DNA from: Liolophura sinensis
Taxonomy: Eukaryota; Mollusca; Polyplacophora; Chitonida; Chitonidae
DNA: 64,000 nt
Direction: 5' to 3'
NCBI RefSeq assembly: GCF_032854445.1
Contig: NC_088295.1
Coordinates: forward strand, 11,395,385-11,459,384
Part shown: piece after piece, positions 12,300-37,467 of the stretch
Layout of the letters: each line of letters opens with the position of its first letter
How positions within the stretch are numbered: position 1 is the first letter of the stretch
Translations under genes and position numbers: made by a program
Notes under the pieces: generated by a model
What the model was told of the DNA's origin: nothing
Database searches by the model: none
The model's input: the letters and a program-made list of their open reading frames with translations, nothing else

Positions 12300-15200
12300 T
12301 TTTTGTGACTTTATTTGAACATGGGCTTATTTTGTTTGGTGTCGTACACCTTGTGCACTGTGAAATAATTTGACATGAACCCAAGGCTGGTCCAAGTGGA
12401 ATAAATTTTCACAGTAGCAATGCCAGTACGAATTCTGTACTGTAGCTAAATGGCTAAGATGTATCAAGTGTGTGGGTGGTGGCACATTGATCTCTTCAAC
12501 CATTTGTATTTGGTCGTTTGAAGAAGTACTGGTTTTTTACTCTGTCTGTTGAGGTTTACTAAGCGTACCATCAGCAGAATTGTTGATGAAATGATTTGTT
12601 TTCAACCCCAGTTGCAAAGTGAAAGCTGTGTTTCCTATTCTACTACTCAGGTGCTGAACCCAAAACCCTATTTGAAGCTTTTAGATCTCAACTTTAGGAT
12701 TATGTTTGGCATCAATGAGTGGTACTGTCAGTTAATTGCAAATTTCCAATTTGAAGTCTGGGAGTCAGTATGTGAAGTTTGGGGAGAGGTATGATGTCAG
12801 TTGATTGAAGAGGTGACCAGAAAACACCGCTCTAAGAATGGGTTATATTGACTGCTACAAGGGGACCACTGGGTGACATCCTAAGCCCGGATGACTTGTG
12901 CATCCGGTTATCACACTCTGCCTGTATTTAAGTCTGAGATTGCTCTGGCGTTAGATTTGGCAAAACAAACTGCCACAGCAACTGCATCAGGTTTTAAATG
13001 GAGCTTGCATTGATGTGGGTTTGGGGCCATCCTTGACCGAATGTCGGAGCAGTCTAGGACTATTGATGTTTGAGTGCCCTCTCAGTAAAGTTTGCTGCAA
13101 AGCAGTATATGCGACACACAATCCCTCTAGAGTTTACGCCAGAGTTCTTGCATATAAAAATGGCTAAAAGATGTGGTTGTACGCAGCTGCCAATGGTGCC
13201 AATGAATGGACAGGTCTTAAGACGTACATTGAAAGTATCAGAGCTGTGAACAGGAATGTGTGAAGACCTTTTGGCACAGTATTTTGTTGTCTATGATGCA
13301 GCAGGTGAAACAGCAGAAGCGGAGGGAATCAGGATGGCTTAAAAAAGTTGCTTCTAAATTTGATCTCATCCTCACGGGAGTTTTCAGCCTAAAGGCCAGC
13401 ATCTTCTTTCTTCTGTAATAAAAATTCACAGCTCATTTCTTTAAAAAAAATTTAATGTCATCAGTAACCAGTCATATTTGAATGGAGATAATAATACACT
13501 ATATACTTTATTACCTTGTTCATTTGATGCTTTTTTCAATTTCCAAGAGCCATTTCAGGACGGGCCAGTTGACTTGGAAATCAAAAGTGCTGGCCTTTTT
13601 ATTTTCGGGGCCTTATTTCTATCCATGTGTCTACCACAAATCATGCCTTTTACCTGCGTTACTTTGCGAGACCCTTACATTGTTTTACATAAATGTGCGA
13701 GACACATGAAATACTGAGTTGGCTTAGTGAAATATTTCTCAATCCTTTCTTGAGCATGTCAAGCAAAAGAAAAATTGGTTGGAAAAGTGAATGTTTGTGG
13801 ATATTTATTAAATTCACCTGACTTTTGCATATGACAAAGGGTCGAATTTAAAAGAATTTTGGGGTTGCACAAGAGTCCCTTAATGACACATTGGTTTTAT
13901 TATGCGTTTTTGTTCTTCTGACTTATCTGATCAAACTGTTTGGACTTATAGGGTTTCGTTTTTAATCTTGACATCACCAGAGGGTTTTAACTTTATTAGA
14001 AGGCAGTCACCAGCTGTACATGTATTTGTAACCCTGTACTTAGGTAAAATTTTGAGCAGGTAGCTGTCTACGTAGGCCAAAGCTTCTATTTTATTTCATT
14101 TAGACAGATAAGTGGCTACTTTTCCAGGGTAGCCTTTGCGTTTTCCTTAAAAAGATATTGGAAGTCCTGTATCACATTTGAGAAACATCATATATAGGAG
14201 GAAAATAGAAGAGAAACTGAACCTTTAAGGCTGAAAGATAGCTGTTTTTCAGTTTACAGACTTCTGAACATGACAGTGAATTTTGTTATCCTGGCTTCTC
14301 TGTGTATCCATGGTATTGCTGTGTTTTTACCATTATATAATTAGCGGTATCGGTATTTATTCTCTGGTTTATGTGGATTACATGTCTGCATTGTGTAGTC
14401 AGTTGTGAGGTCATGCATGTCTGTTCAATCATCATTTATTTCATGTGCATTTATTCTGAGGATGTACATGACGATGTACAACTCAGAATTTGACAAATAT
14501 GGAGGTCAGTTTTCATGGCAATTTTGTTTACTGATTGGTTTAAAAAAAACATACATTTATGATATCACAGGTGAATGGAAATAGATTGTCAGTGGAAGTT
14601 AAAACCTATGTATTGAGACATCTAGCTGAAGCAGAATTTGTTGCAAAAAGCATTTTATTCAAACCCATATTTTATTGCATGTACCTTTGCTGAATATGTC
14701 AAGATAACCATATATATAGCATTCATGTGCATTGGCTGTGTATATTGGTTGATTGGCTGCCAAGAGCAGTGCTGGATCTGACATTTACAGTGTACCTAAC
14801 CAGATGGGGTTGTGTTCCCAAAGCATCTGCAGTTCAATGTACAGCATCAGTGAAATACATGTAAATGTAATTAAGTCTTGATACATATATGTATCAGTTA
14901 CCAGCATTGACACACAAAACTAATCTAACGATTCAAGTGAGTCACATGGTCTGATACAGTATTAATGGTGTATACATGTGGTGTGAAATTAAGTCTTCTC
15001 CAAGTGTGATATTCAGTATTATCAGCATACACAGGTGCATGTGTGCCAGGTGGGATTCCCCTGAATCTGACTCCAGAGCAGAGCTCATTCTCAGAGATGG
15101 CCAAAACCACAGATTATGTAGATACATGTAGTGGGCTGTTGCCTGTATATTTACACAGCATAAAAATACTGGATGTCAAGTATATAAATAGCAGTCTGAA

Positions 15201-15980
15201 CCAGGATGTGTTGTTTGTCTGATCTCTGCTGTGTCTAGGGTGATTGTGTTTCTGACATTGTCAACCCACTGAATGACATAAGAAAGGATGGTACATGTAG
15301 TAAATTTAATGTTTGACACAAGTATCATGCCTAATACATGAGACATGTTCATTGTGCACAGTGCAGTACATGTACATGAATGTTTCACCTCTGTGTTAAT
15401 ATTCTTCCCAGTTTCTGTAGTTTCATAGTGAATATTTACCATGGTTGTAATGTTTATTAATTTTCTTGAATGCAATTTATGTATTGGAGAAAGGACAGGC
15501 ATTGATAACAATATTGTTTGCTACTGTATATAAGGTTTCAGATGTTTAGACACTTTAAATCGTTGTTAGTCCAGTTACTTTTACCTTGTACATAGTATGG
15601 TTGCATATGAACTGATGTCTCATCGTGGACATCTGCTTTGCAATACTATGTCAGCTCTCTCTTGCTCTTATCTCCTAGTTACGACATTCATAAGATCAAT
15701 TCTATAAGAAGTGTTGAATGACTGCCATTTAAACTGTCACTATTGAGGTAACACTGTTGTCATATGCTCCTATAATAGCAGTCTGAGAGGAAAGTGTTTA
15801 AGTGCACTGATTTCTCTTGTCTACAAATGGGCTATTCCCACCCATCTGTTGGATGTCTCAAGGACAGATTACTGGAGGCTATCACTTTTGCTACAGGTTC
15901 ATGAAGTTGTGATAATGTAACCAGATTTAGCTACTGGCACATTGCTTCACATAGAAGGGATATGAGCCAGTTGGTTGCTG
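12300..15980. other. First JNK intron, left part; nothing recognised
   Basis: AT-rich sequence without conserved exons. A 20-odd-base word near 13456-13478 (atgtcatcagtaaccagtca) recurs near 18839-18860, suggesting remnants of a repeat. Open frames here show no family resemblance. Confidence 0.4.
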
Positions 15981-15984
15981 GGGT

Positions 15985-16560
15985 CTGGGGTAATTGCATT
16001 CTCATAAATCCTCATCAGGGAGATGCTCAAACGTCTTAATGAAGATTTTATCATTGTCTTTTGTTGGGTGCTCGGGCATATGGGTATCCCAGGGAATACT
16101 GCTGCAGATGAAGCCGCTAAGGCAGCTCTGCATTCCGTTACTACCCAAACTGACGTTCCATATTCGGTCATGTACATGCTATGCATGGGTATTTGTTGAA
16201 AGGAGAAGATGCTCCTATTTGTTTTGCTTGTGATCAACGCTTCACAGTCAAGCACATATTGCTTGACTGTGGCACCTTTGCTCCTGGGCGAGATTCTTTT
16301 TATTACGTGAGCTCTCTTGCGGAACTTTTCAATTCTGTGGAAAGTGATACTATTTTTGATTTTCTCTCTGCCATTGGTATGGTTAGAAAGCTATGATTTT
16401 AAACTACTGTCTGTGTTTGTTATGTGACTTCTGATGTCCTTTTGACTGACTAGCAAACGACTTCTCCGTGGTAGATCGACTACTTGACGTTTTATTGTCG
16501 CGATAAAACTGAGATATTGTTGAAAGCGACGTTAAAACTTTCACTCACTCTCATTAATCC
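15985..16560 (+). mobile_element. 3' tail of an I/Jockey-type LINE with RNase H remnant
   Basis: About 16055-16140 reads CWVLGHMGIPGNTAADEAAK, the end of a LINE-type RNase H domain. In another frame, 16181-16396 reads a Cys-His segment (CFACDQRFTVKHILLDC) and a C-terminal tail ending in MVRKL. This order is usual at the 3' end of I-superfamily LINEs. The two parts are in different frames and the spacer between them is shorter than expected, so there is an internal deletion. The 5' part (endonuclease and RT) is missing. The 3' UTR ends near 16560 with 'gacgttaaaactttcactcactc'. Confidence 0.75.
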
Positions 16561-17333
16561 TCAAGCTACATGTACATGTGTATATGCATCATTTACTGTT
16601 CAGTGGTGTAGGGCAAATCTGGGTTGGGACTGGTAGTTATTTTATTATATTCAACTGTTGTCCAATTAAACAGTAAATTTTCAGATGAAATATTTTAGGG
16701 AAGTACATTGTACCAGTTTCTTTTCACTGGAAAAACAGACCACCTTCTTTATGTGTAAGAAATGAAAGAAGTGAAACATTTTTTACATCCAAAGTTTTAA
16801 AATATGTATTCACATATAATACATGTACGTGAAAGTTATGTATCTTGCGGTTGAGTCAAATAAGGTTTATAAATGATTTATAAATGTTTCTGTTTCTAGT
16901 TAGCTCCTTATTCAAGCCATCCGCAGGATCTGCTTGTGTACCCTCTATGTATCTCTTGTTTTTAGCTAGAGGCTTAGGCTGACTTTATATGTTGAACACA
17001 GCTTTTATGACAGTAAGAAAACCTTTGTAGCTTTCAGCAACCTGATATGCTCTTTGACATCAGGACATCTGAGCTTAAGCTACATTCGACACGCATTTCT
17101 TTTTGTAGTTGAAGGATGATTTAAATCTATTCTTGAAGAAGAGAAATCATACAAATGTTGGTTAAAATCTGTAAATGCCTGCAAGGATTAGGAAGACGTA
17201 TATTAAGTTGCTTGTATTTGTCATGTACTTGAACATGAACATGTATCTCTGTTGCCATCATGAAGCTGCATATAGAAGGAGTAATGAGCTGCTCATTTGA
17301 ATGCATCAAAAAAAGACTTTTTTTTGTTTTCAG

Positions 17334-29081
<11,748 letters not shown>

Positions 29082-29720
29082 CCTCGTGTACATAGAACTC
29101 AGTTGTAAAATATTTTATATTAGAGGCATAATTTATTTGGTCTCCGTCTTGTGCCATGTATGCATGAGTGACTTGGATTTGGGGATCGCTGACAGGTAGG
29201 GGAAACAGCCGTCATGAAGTGTGGAGTTCTATGCTTTAGATAGGAGTTACCTCCCCTCCTGTGAGGTGGGCATATATGATGTTGTGATGGGAACTGAGGT
29301 GTAACATTCGGATGCAGATTCACAGTTCTGTCCATGGAGTTGGTGTAACTAATTGTTGTATTGTGTGATTGTTATTGATGTTGGAATGGGACATCGTGAT
29401 GGCCCCTTGAGTGCGGGTCTCGTCCAGTGCTGTGGTTGACTGGTGCACCAGGCTGTCAGTGCTAACGCTGACCTCTGCTGGCCCAGGACGGAGCTTCCAT
29501 GTTACATACCAGTGTAAGATGGGTGTTCACTGACATATCACAGAGGGGTACCCAGACATCTACCTCTTCCCAACCAATACACACTTAGATGTAGTTAGGT
29601 TAAAACAACATTCAAGCAGGTGGTAGATAGCAGAATTCCTTGCCATGTTGTAGATATGTCCAAGAGAACTTGTCATGGAGTATATAGTCAATAAAGGAAG
29701 CTGGTCTTCAAACACCTCAC
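29082..29720 (+). other. JNK 3' UTR with candidate poly(A) signal
   Basis: AATAAA at 29690-29695 is the first good signal after the stop codon. The sequence before it holds no other gene. Confidence 0.45.
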
Positions 29721-32290
29721 CACTTCTAGAACAGATTTTTAGTGAAAATAATTTTTGTACTATACCTATTCTTGTTTTAAGTGGGTGAAAGGTTGTTCCT
29801 TTGTCTGTTGGAAATTTTGGTCTGATTTTAAAGGTAACGCTGAAGTGTGTCTCCTTACATAATATTTTGAAAAGTGATGTTCAACGTGTTTGCTAAAACA
29901 GACTGTGAAGGGCATCACACTGGCATGCAGTCTTTTAGGTGGGTTCCTCTATAAGAGCTTTGAAGGTTTAATGTTACCTATGGGAAGCTCTATATAAGAC
30001 GTGGTCTTATTTTTATTTTACTATAAATGAAATGCCACCAAGATGACATCTAGACAGTCTGATATGGCCAGAATTTTGTTACAAATATGTGTTATTATCA
30101 TAATAAAATCATCAAGTGTAGAATTCACATCACTGGCACAATCACATAATACTGACAGTACATGAATTGTAGAAATGTATATGTTGAGACAGATTTGGAA
30201 ATATTAAATTATAAAATAATTGGTAGACAGTATTTGATTGAACAGACTGCCTGATGACACTATTGACTGGGTGTGTAATATAGATGTGTATCTATACAGT
30301 ATATATGTGTAACATATCAGTGGTGCGTTGGTGTTGATCTTGTAGATTTGTCTGTGGTACATTGTGTGAGAGGATTGAATCCGAGAGCGGGAGGGATTGT
30401 CATATAGCAGAGCCAGCAAAACTGACATATATTAAACCTGATTTCTTTACCTTCACATATGGGCTCAATTTCCACATTGTTGTACAGTTATCGCTTTATG
30501 CACCATTTATATATGTATATCTGTAACTATGAAGAGATCTTTTAAAGTGGTCTGTGATTGGTTGAACTCGAGTACATTCATATTTTAGTTATTGCTGTGA
30601 AGCTGTTGGACCATGTTGTTGTGGTCAGACCGTAATGTCCCACTAGTCATTGTCCTGACCCCAGTCTGTAGACCAGGCCTCAAGCTGTCAAGCTGTCTGT
30701 GCAATGCCAGGCTGACCTGCTTACATCAAGCCACAGTTCAAGACACTAATTGCTTACATGTAGTTTTCATGTTCATTATTATCATTTTTATCCATGCTTT
30801 GAAAATAGCACAATCAGGTGACCTTGGTTACCATAGAAAAACCAATCACTAGATCTAACCAAGGTAAAACTACTCCTTTGAATTGTTCCAGTAACTAGAA
30901 TCATTTCCTTAAACATCAGTTAAGATTTTCAAAGTTTTAACAAAATTTTTTTATGATTGGCTTTTGTCAGTGTGATGTTTGTGTTTGATCAGTTAAAGAA
31001 AAATGTTGGATGATTGCAATAACAATCATGTACGGATACAATGACATAATATTAGATCTATGGTGCAAGGAATCTCTTTTTATGAAGGTAAAAAATTTTA
31101 TTTTATCAAACATTTTTAAACTTGACCTTGGTATTTTTTAAAATTTTTTTGATATTGTTTCAGAGATGAATTAGTGTGTGTAAAACCAATCTTTTGAAGG
31201 AAAAAATAACCCTGACTTGTGTAATAAGGTTTGTAACTCTTGATCAAAGCTGTTTTCGTACTGTTTTTATTTTTTTTTATATTTTATTAGTTATTTGCTT
31301 CTTACATAAAATCTTTTTTGTAAAAATCAGGTTGAATAGAACACTTCAACAGCCACAATAGTGAACTTCATGAACTTGTACATCTATGTAACTTCAATAC
31401 CTGTCTAACAAGACAGGCCCAATTGTTAGTAAACCCTCCATACTCATGCAACATTCTTTGTTGCTGCTGTTGTTAGGGCTTCACACCCGAGCTTGCATTC
31501 CAGTAATAGTGTCAGTGCAAAACTGAAGATGAATCAGAGGTAAACTAATGCGGATTGAGCTGTAAATGTAGTCAAGTCTAAAATCACCTGCACTTGTACT
31601 TTGTAATGGTATTTGTGTTTGTTGTTTTTAGTTTGTTCGGCATTCCAGACTTATTATGGCTATGTCAGTGTTATGACCTAATGGAGTGATGTCGGTTTTA
31701 CCATCATTATTGTAATTGCTGACAATACGTAACGTGTAGTTGAGTATTCATTTCAATTCCTTATACTCAGCTGAGTAATAGCCCCTATGAATGTAGATAT
31801 TTGTGCTTTTTACCTTAAGTCTTTGTATTCTGAGGTTGGTTTCCTGTGATTGTGATATATTAAGTTGTTGATTATACTTTTTTTTCCTTTTTTTTTGTCT
31901 TAAAAGTTGGTTTGGTGCATATGTGATTTAAGTAGCATAAACAGCCCAGTTTTATTGGAAGTCCATAGAGGACTGTGTAAAGTACAGACATGTGTACTGT
32001 AACGGTATACGAAATCATGTGGTCAGCATTGTACAACAATGCTCAGCAGCATAACATGTCAGTCTACAGAGGTTTTAGCAATAAAATCAAAGGAAATACT
32101 TTCATTTTCTTGAGTTGACATTATTATTTATTTATTTATTTATGACCAGAGGCTGAGTATGTGAACTCCTGTTCCTTGTTGTTCATAAATTTCCACGTTT
32201 TAACAGCAGTGGAGAAGCAAACTGTTAGATTTCAGTCAATCAAATAAGATGTGCGTTCGATCTTATTCTTAAAGATGGAATTTTCTAGAT
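29721..32290. other. Intergenic region, JNK side; nothing recognised
   Basis: AT-rich sequence with homopolymer runs and an ATTT microsatellite near 32123-32146. No conserved frame was found on either strand. Part may belong to longer JNK 3' UTRs. Confidence 0.4.
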
Positions 32291-32296
32291 TCCCAT

Positions 32297-32525
32297 GCTT
32301 TCACTGTCCTCCGGGCCATGATGGCAATAAGCAGTTGTGTAGTCTTGCTGAAGTTCCCTGGAGACCACTCATTTGCTTCCTACAAATATGACGTACATCA
32401 CACAGTTCACTAGTAACTCACCAAAGGTTCATGTTTTACTCTGGGCCCTCCAGTCTCCTCCACCCATGAAACTGTCTGACATTGTATTGGTGAAAAAGTC
32501 TTCAATATGGCATTAAACACAAACT
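32297..32525 (+). repeat. Second SINE-like repeat family, copy
   Basis: The segment 'tttactctgggccctccagt', then 'ctcctccaccc' and a 'ggcattaaaca' end, recurs in diverged form near 45120-45200 and 26050-26110. No clear tRNA head was resolved. Confidence 0.4.
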
Positions 32526-33149
32526 GATGAATCTGAATGCAGTCCTTGTCTCATAGAAGAGATACCAAAACTTTTGTCCTCCTGCAGCTGTAATAAGCTT
32601 TCTATAGTATCTTGGAAATCTAATACAAAGGACAGAATTTGCTTGGGGCTAACAGGATGTTCTTCCTAATATCTTCTGTCGATACAGGATGTGGAGTAAA
32701 CCAAGATCCTTGCACAACTGAGTTAAAGAATGCTTGTGCTAGTTACTGGTTAGTGTTAAATTAACAAATTTGGTTCTGAACAAAAGACAGCGCTGTGCAC
32801 ACAGGTAAGAAATACAGTAGTTCTACTAGTGTGATCCAAACTTGAACGTAAATGTGATGAACATGTAGTCATATAATAGACAAAAGCCAGGTTCACTGCA
32901 TTTTCACTAAACATCAGATGTCATTCCTTAAGAGATTTATACGAGTTCAGTTCAAATATATGTAACAAATTTGATCATGGAAGTGCCAGAGTGCAGGCTG
33001 CGTTGAGACCAATCGCGTTCGATTTTCATTTGCAACATAAGTCTTCAGGTCACATGATCATACAGCAACAATTTAGAAATAATATAAATACTGTATGACC
33101 TTGTGTAGACAGACCTGTTCGTGAATTAAACCACCTAAGAGTATACTTG

Positions 33150-33420
33150 TTTATTTTATTTATTTATTTGATTGCTGTTTTATGCCTTACTCAAGAATAT
33201 TTCACTTATACACAGGCGGCCAGCATTATGGTGGGAGGAAACCGGGCAGAGCCCGGGGGAAACCCAGGACAATCCGCAGGTTGCTGGCAGACCTTCCCAC
33301 GTACAGCCGGAGAGGAAGCCAGCATGAACTGGACTTGAACTCACAGCGACCGCATTGGTTAGAGACTCCTGGGTCATTACACTGTGCTAGTGCGCTAACC
33401 AACTGAGCCACGGAGGCCCC
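33150..33420 (-). mobile_element. tRNA-derived SINE, best-preserved full copy
   Basis: Read on the minus strand it runs from GGGGCCTCCGTGGCTCAGTT through an A box (TGGCTCAGTTGG) and a B box (GAGTTCAAGTCC), a GC-rich body with CATAATGCTGGCCGCC, to a 3' end CAATCAAATAAATAAATAAA. It is intergenic, between the JNK and hydrolase 3' ends. Confidence 0.92.
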
Positions 33421-33499
33421 GAGTATACTTGTTGTCAAGGGTTTGTCTGTAGCAAAGTGAAAAAGAAGATGGTTTAATTAGCCAGGATAATATCTAGAT

Positions 33500-36240
33500 T
33501 CTTTTTAGGGAGTCATACTGATATTAAAGAATGAAATATATACACTGTGATGGCAGAGAATTTATTTTATTGAAAAAAATCATTGCCAAAAACAAAAATC
33601 TAAATGCAACTCACTGCATCCCAGATTGCATACAAACCTGCTACAGAATCAAAGAAAGGGATAGGCTTACCATCCTCTGCAAGAGGGGAGAAAGTGTTAT
33701 CGGATTTTCACATAGCAAACTATGGGCCATGTTTATTTTCCAGTGTTGTGCAACTTCGGTACAAATTTCCTGACAAAAATTGTAAAATGCATGGCTTTCA
33801 GCGAAAACAATACATTGATCAGAATAGCACCTAGAACTGGGTAAAGAAAATTAACAAATAAAAAAGTAAGTCATTAAATCTTAAGTGAAAATGTTATGTA
33901 GACAATAGGAAATATACTTTTTACAGTTAATAATTACACATGTGTATACACTTGCCTTAAAATATATAAAATGTAACTACTATTCACAACATTCTATATC
34001 TACCATTTCTCTGAGAGTTATCCCCATAGCTTTTCCTTTTCAAGGATTACAAATTACTTTCCATTTATTAACGTACTTTTCACAAAATTATGTGATTTAT
34101 GATGGCACATTTTTGCTGATATTACTTTTCGGGCATTTTTTTAAATTAAACTTTCAACTGATGAAAGTAAAAATCCTAAAGATGCATTTATCACTTAAAC
34201 ACTTCAAGACAGTATTCGTAATGATCACATAACATCACAAAAGAAGTACAAGAGCTTTTCTCTCACTCTCTCTCCTTTTTTTTTTAATGCCATGTTTTAG
34301 ATGATATCATCTTCAATATCATGGGCAGGCCCACATGTTGGGTTACAGGAAAACTAAGAATGACGTTAGCAATGGCCATCAATTGTGAAGGATCTGAGGA
34401 CATGTCTGAATTTTTTTTTTTAATTCTCAAGAAATTTCAGTCAGTCATTTTTATAGGTGGTGAAAACCGGAGTGGTGTAAACCTATGGCATGTTTATACT
34501 GACAAACTTTCCCATGTATGACATGCAGATATATGCACCATACCCGTGGAAGATAAGCAGTCGTCAACAACTGTTAGGGTGCGCAGATGGCCCGATAAGC
34601 ATCATCACCTACTTAATGTCACCCATGTCCATTGCCTGTATTCCACTGTAAGTTACATTTTTCTGTACTTTTTCTGGGAGAGCCTCTTGTCATGTCCGTC
34701 ATTTCACATACAGTAAGCAATGTTACATTCATGTAATTACCATGGCAACATACCAGAAACATCCTAAGTCAGTTACACAAATGTGTTCTTATGTAGGGTC
34801 TATAAAAAAACGCTGACCTAGTTTCTTGGTTGTCATTACACTACACTATGTTGTTAAGGACTGAAATGATTTAGTAGAAAATTTAGTTTATCCAAAATAT
34901 TTTCATAGTAACACATTCACGTGTAGTCTTTGGTAATATGCACAGATTTCTAAAGGATACAATTAGAAATTAAATCAGATCACAACCAAAAAGATGATGC
35001 AGTTTGATGACTAATGATAACAGCAGATTACTGATCAATTAGCTCTTGGAACTACTGGGGGAGACTTTTTCACCTGAAGTCATCAGGATACATGACAGCA
35101 CACTCCTAAGTATGAAAACACATGTGTATTTTACACAAGTTCCAACACGCCTTCATAATTGTGATAGAGAGAAAACTTTGATTTGATAAGGTTTTATATA
35201 GATCACACTATTAAACTGTGTATTGATACGAGTGATGAGATATTAATTCTACACTTCCATGATTATCTCCGAAATGCTACGGTGAGACATACACATGTAG
35301 TTGTCAAGGTCAAGGCATGCCCTCTTGACCTATGCATCGAGCAATCATGCCCCCTACATCATGTCAAACGATATCACTAACTGCCTGTGCATGACTACCC
35401 TGTGTTTCAAAATCTTTTGCCCATACACAGTTAAATACAAAAACTTTACCAATATGAATCAATAGAAAATAACTTTGGACTTTGGGACAGCGAATTAGCA
35501 GTGAGTCTTCAGTCTATCAGGTCTGTTTACCAGATCCAGTCACAGGGGGACTTGGCCACAGCCACTGCCACAGTGTGGTATATTACCATGTGGCTACATT
35601 GCTGCTACAAGGCCAACATAGTTATCATCATCTTAACTACTATGACCTTGCATGTTGTGGGATTAATCACATTCATACTCTGTATGTGATCATTGTAACA
35701 ACATTACAGTTATAATGTATCTTAATGCTACATGTACAAGCAAGGCCTGGTACATAGCACTTTTGTACCCTCATGTTTATAAATTCACTCAAGCATGCAA
35801 ATGCCAAGGAGGGATTACAAAAGTATTGCAATGAGTCACCTTTCCAGCCCAAATGTCTGGAAAAGTATTAAAGTGATAGAAAGCTAAAAAAAATGCAGTG
35901 AGGCTCAACAGATGCACAGCTGAAAGCTTTGTGTAAAATTACTTTCACTAATGTGTATAGTTTTGTTTCTTAATGTTTAAGACAGATAAATACAATCTAT
36001 ATGAATCATGTAAATGGTGCTTAAGTACACTGATGTTACAAGAAGTTTTCCCCACTCTAAACACAGCTTTTAATATTGGAATAACTCTTATTACCCAAGG
36101 CTGAAAGATTATCTACAATGTAGATAATGTTCTCAAAAGATTCACCAGTAGAAGAATGAATAAAAACAGTGATGTGACATTAGTGCACTTGGCAATTTGA
36201 ACATCTGACTCCAAGAAATTCAGTGAAAAAATGTAAAATA
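33500..36240. other. Intergenic region, hydrolase side; nothing recognised
   Basis: Low-GC sequence with no conserved exon. The right-hand part up to 37467 probably includes the 3' UTR of the minus-strand hydrolase gene. Confidence 0.4.
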
Positions 36241-36244
36241 AAAA

Positions 36245-36440
36245 AAATTCTTCAACCTTTTTAATACCTGCAAGATGTTTATTCAATCAAGCATATCCTG
36301 ATGCCATTATTCTGTGTAGACAGATAAAATTATACTTTTTGTGAAGCCCTGGAATTGGGCAACTCAACCAATGTAGTTTTATCTCCAAACTCAAATTCAC
36401 AAAAGTGCATAAATCGCACTGAAAGTTTGGTAACATATTT
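36245..36440 (+). repeat. Unnamed interspersed repeat, copy C
   Basis: Third copy of the repeat at 6140-6380 (reversed) and 9490-9690. Shared words are 'cattattctgtgtagac', 'actttttgtgaagccctgg' and 'gtgcataaatcgcactgaaag'. Confidence 0.65.
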
Positions 36441-37467
36441 TTAGAGACAGTTTAAATGGCATTTCTCATGATGCTAACTTTTTTTCAAATTTTTGTGTTA
36501 TCTTGTCCATTAAATAAAAGCACATCATTACAGCATGATATCATATATAGTCGATAGTCTACTTGATAAAAATAAAATAAAATAATGCTCCTTAGTTTAG
36601 GAAAATGTTCTATTATAAACTGAGAACACAATAAGTTTTGTCATTTTTCAGTATCATTTGTGAGCACAATTAAAAGTACATGTACTCAAATGACATTAAC
36701 AACCACTACCATCATCCTACCCTACTTTAAGTTACATTTCACTATTCTGAACACTTACTTTTACCTCATGACATGTCACGTCAACTGTTAGAGTTTGTAA
36801 GTATCAAAGGAAGGCTAAGAGGTGTCCAGATGTCACTCGTCCTCATGTATATGCAATTATCCTGCATCAGGTAAAATACTCTGGTTTCCACTGGACACCC
36901 ACTGTCACTTATGGGACAAGTATATTCCTGTGTCCTGCAGCCGACACCATATACATCTGTTGACTAGGTTATCTCCCTTCGTTCGGCTTTGAAAACAATG
37001 ATGGCTCGTAATCAATTGACCTTTACACCAGTCTTCTACAGGTACAGTACAGTACAGGTAATTATTATGCATATACAATATCAGGTGTGTATTCACAACA
37101 ACTCCAGATGATGTACGCAAACTCCTGGTCTTTCCCTAACAAAGCCTCCAATCTCTTACTTTATATTGTGATACATTTTTTTGTTCAATTTTCCGATCAC
37201 TCCGAATAAGAAGACAACAAAGTAGTGGAATGTACCTCCATAAACGTCTACCACACAGTCCCCCTTCACTAAGTTACTGACTGCTTAACAACACTGATGT
37301 TACCATGACTATGTATATTCTGCAGATATGTGTGACAAAGGCATGAAGTACTGCTCCTCACTTAGACCTGCACCAGAATACGCATATACAAGTACTTCCT
37401 TAATGACAAGAACAAATTAATTTACTTATCACACATCTGTACAACGGCATGCTACGGTCACATTATG

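Noticed and set aside
35482-35715. 77-aa histidine- and tyrosine-rich open frame
   Set aside because: No family resemblance, no splice context, and overlapping frames of similar length; probably chance.
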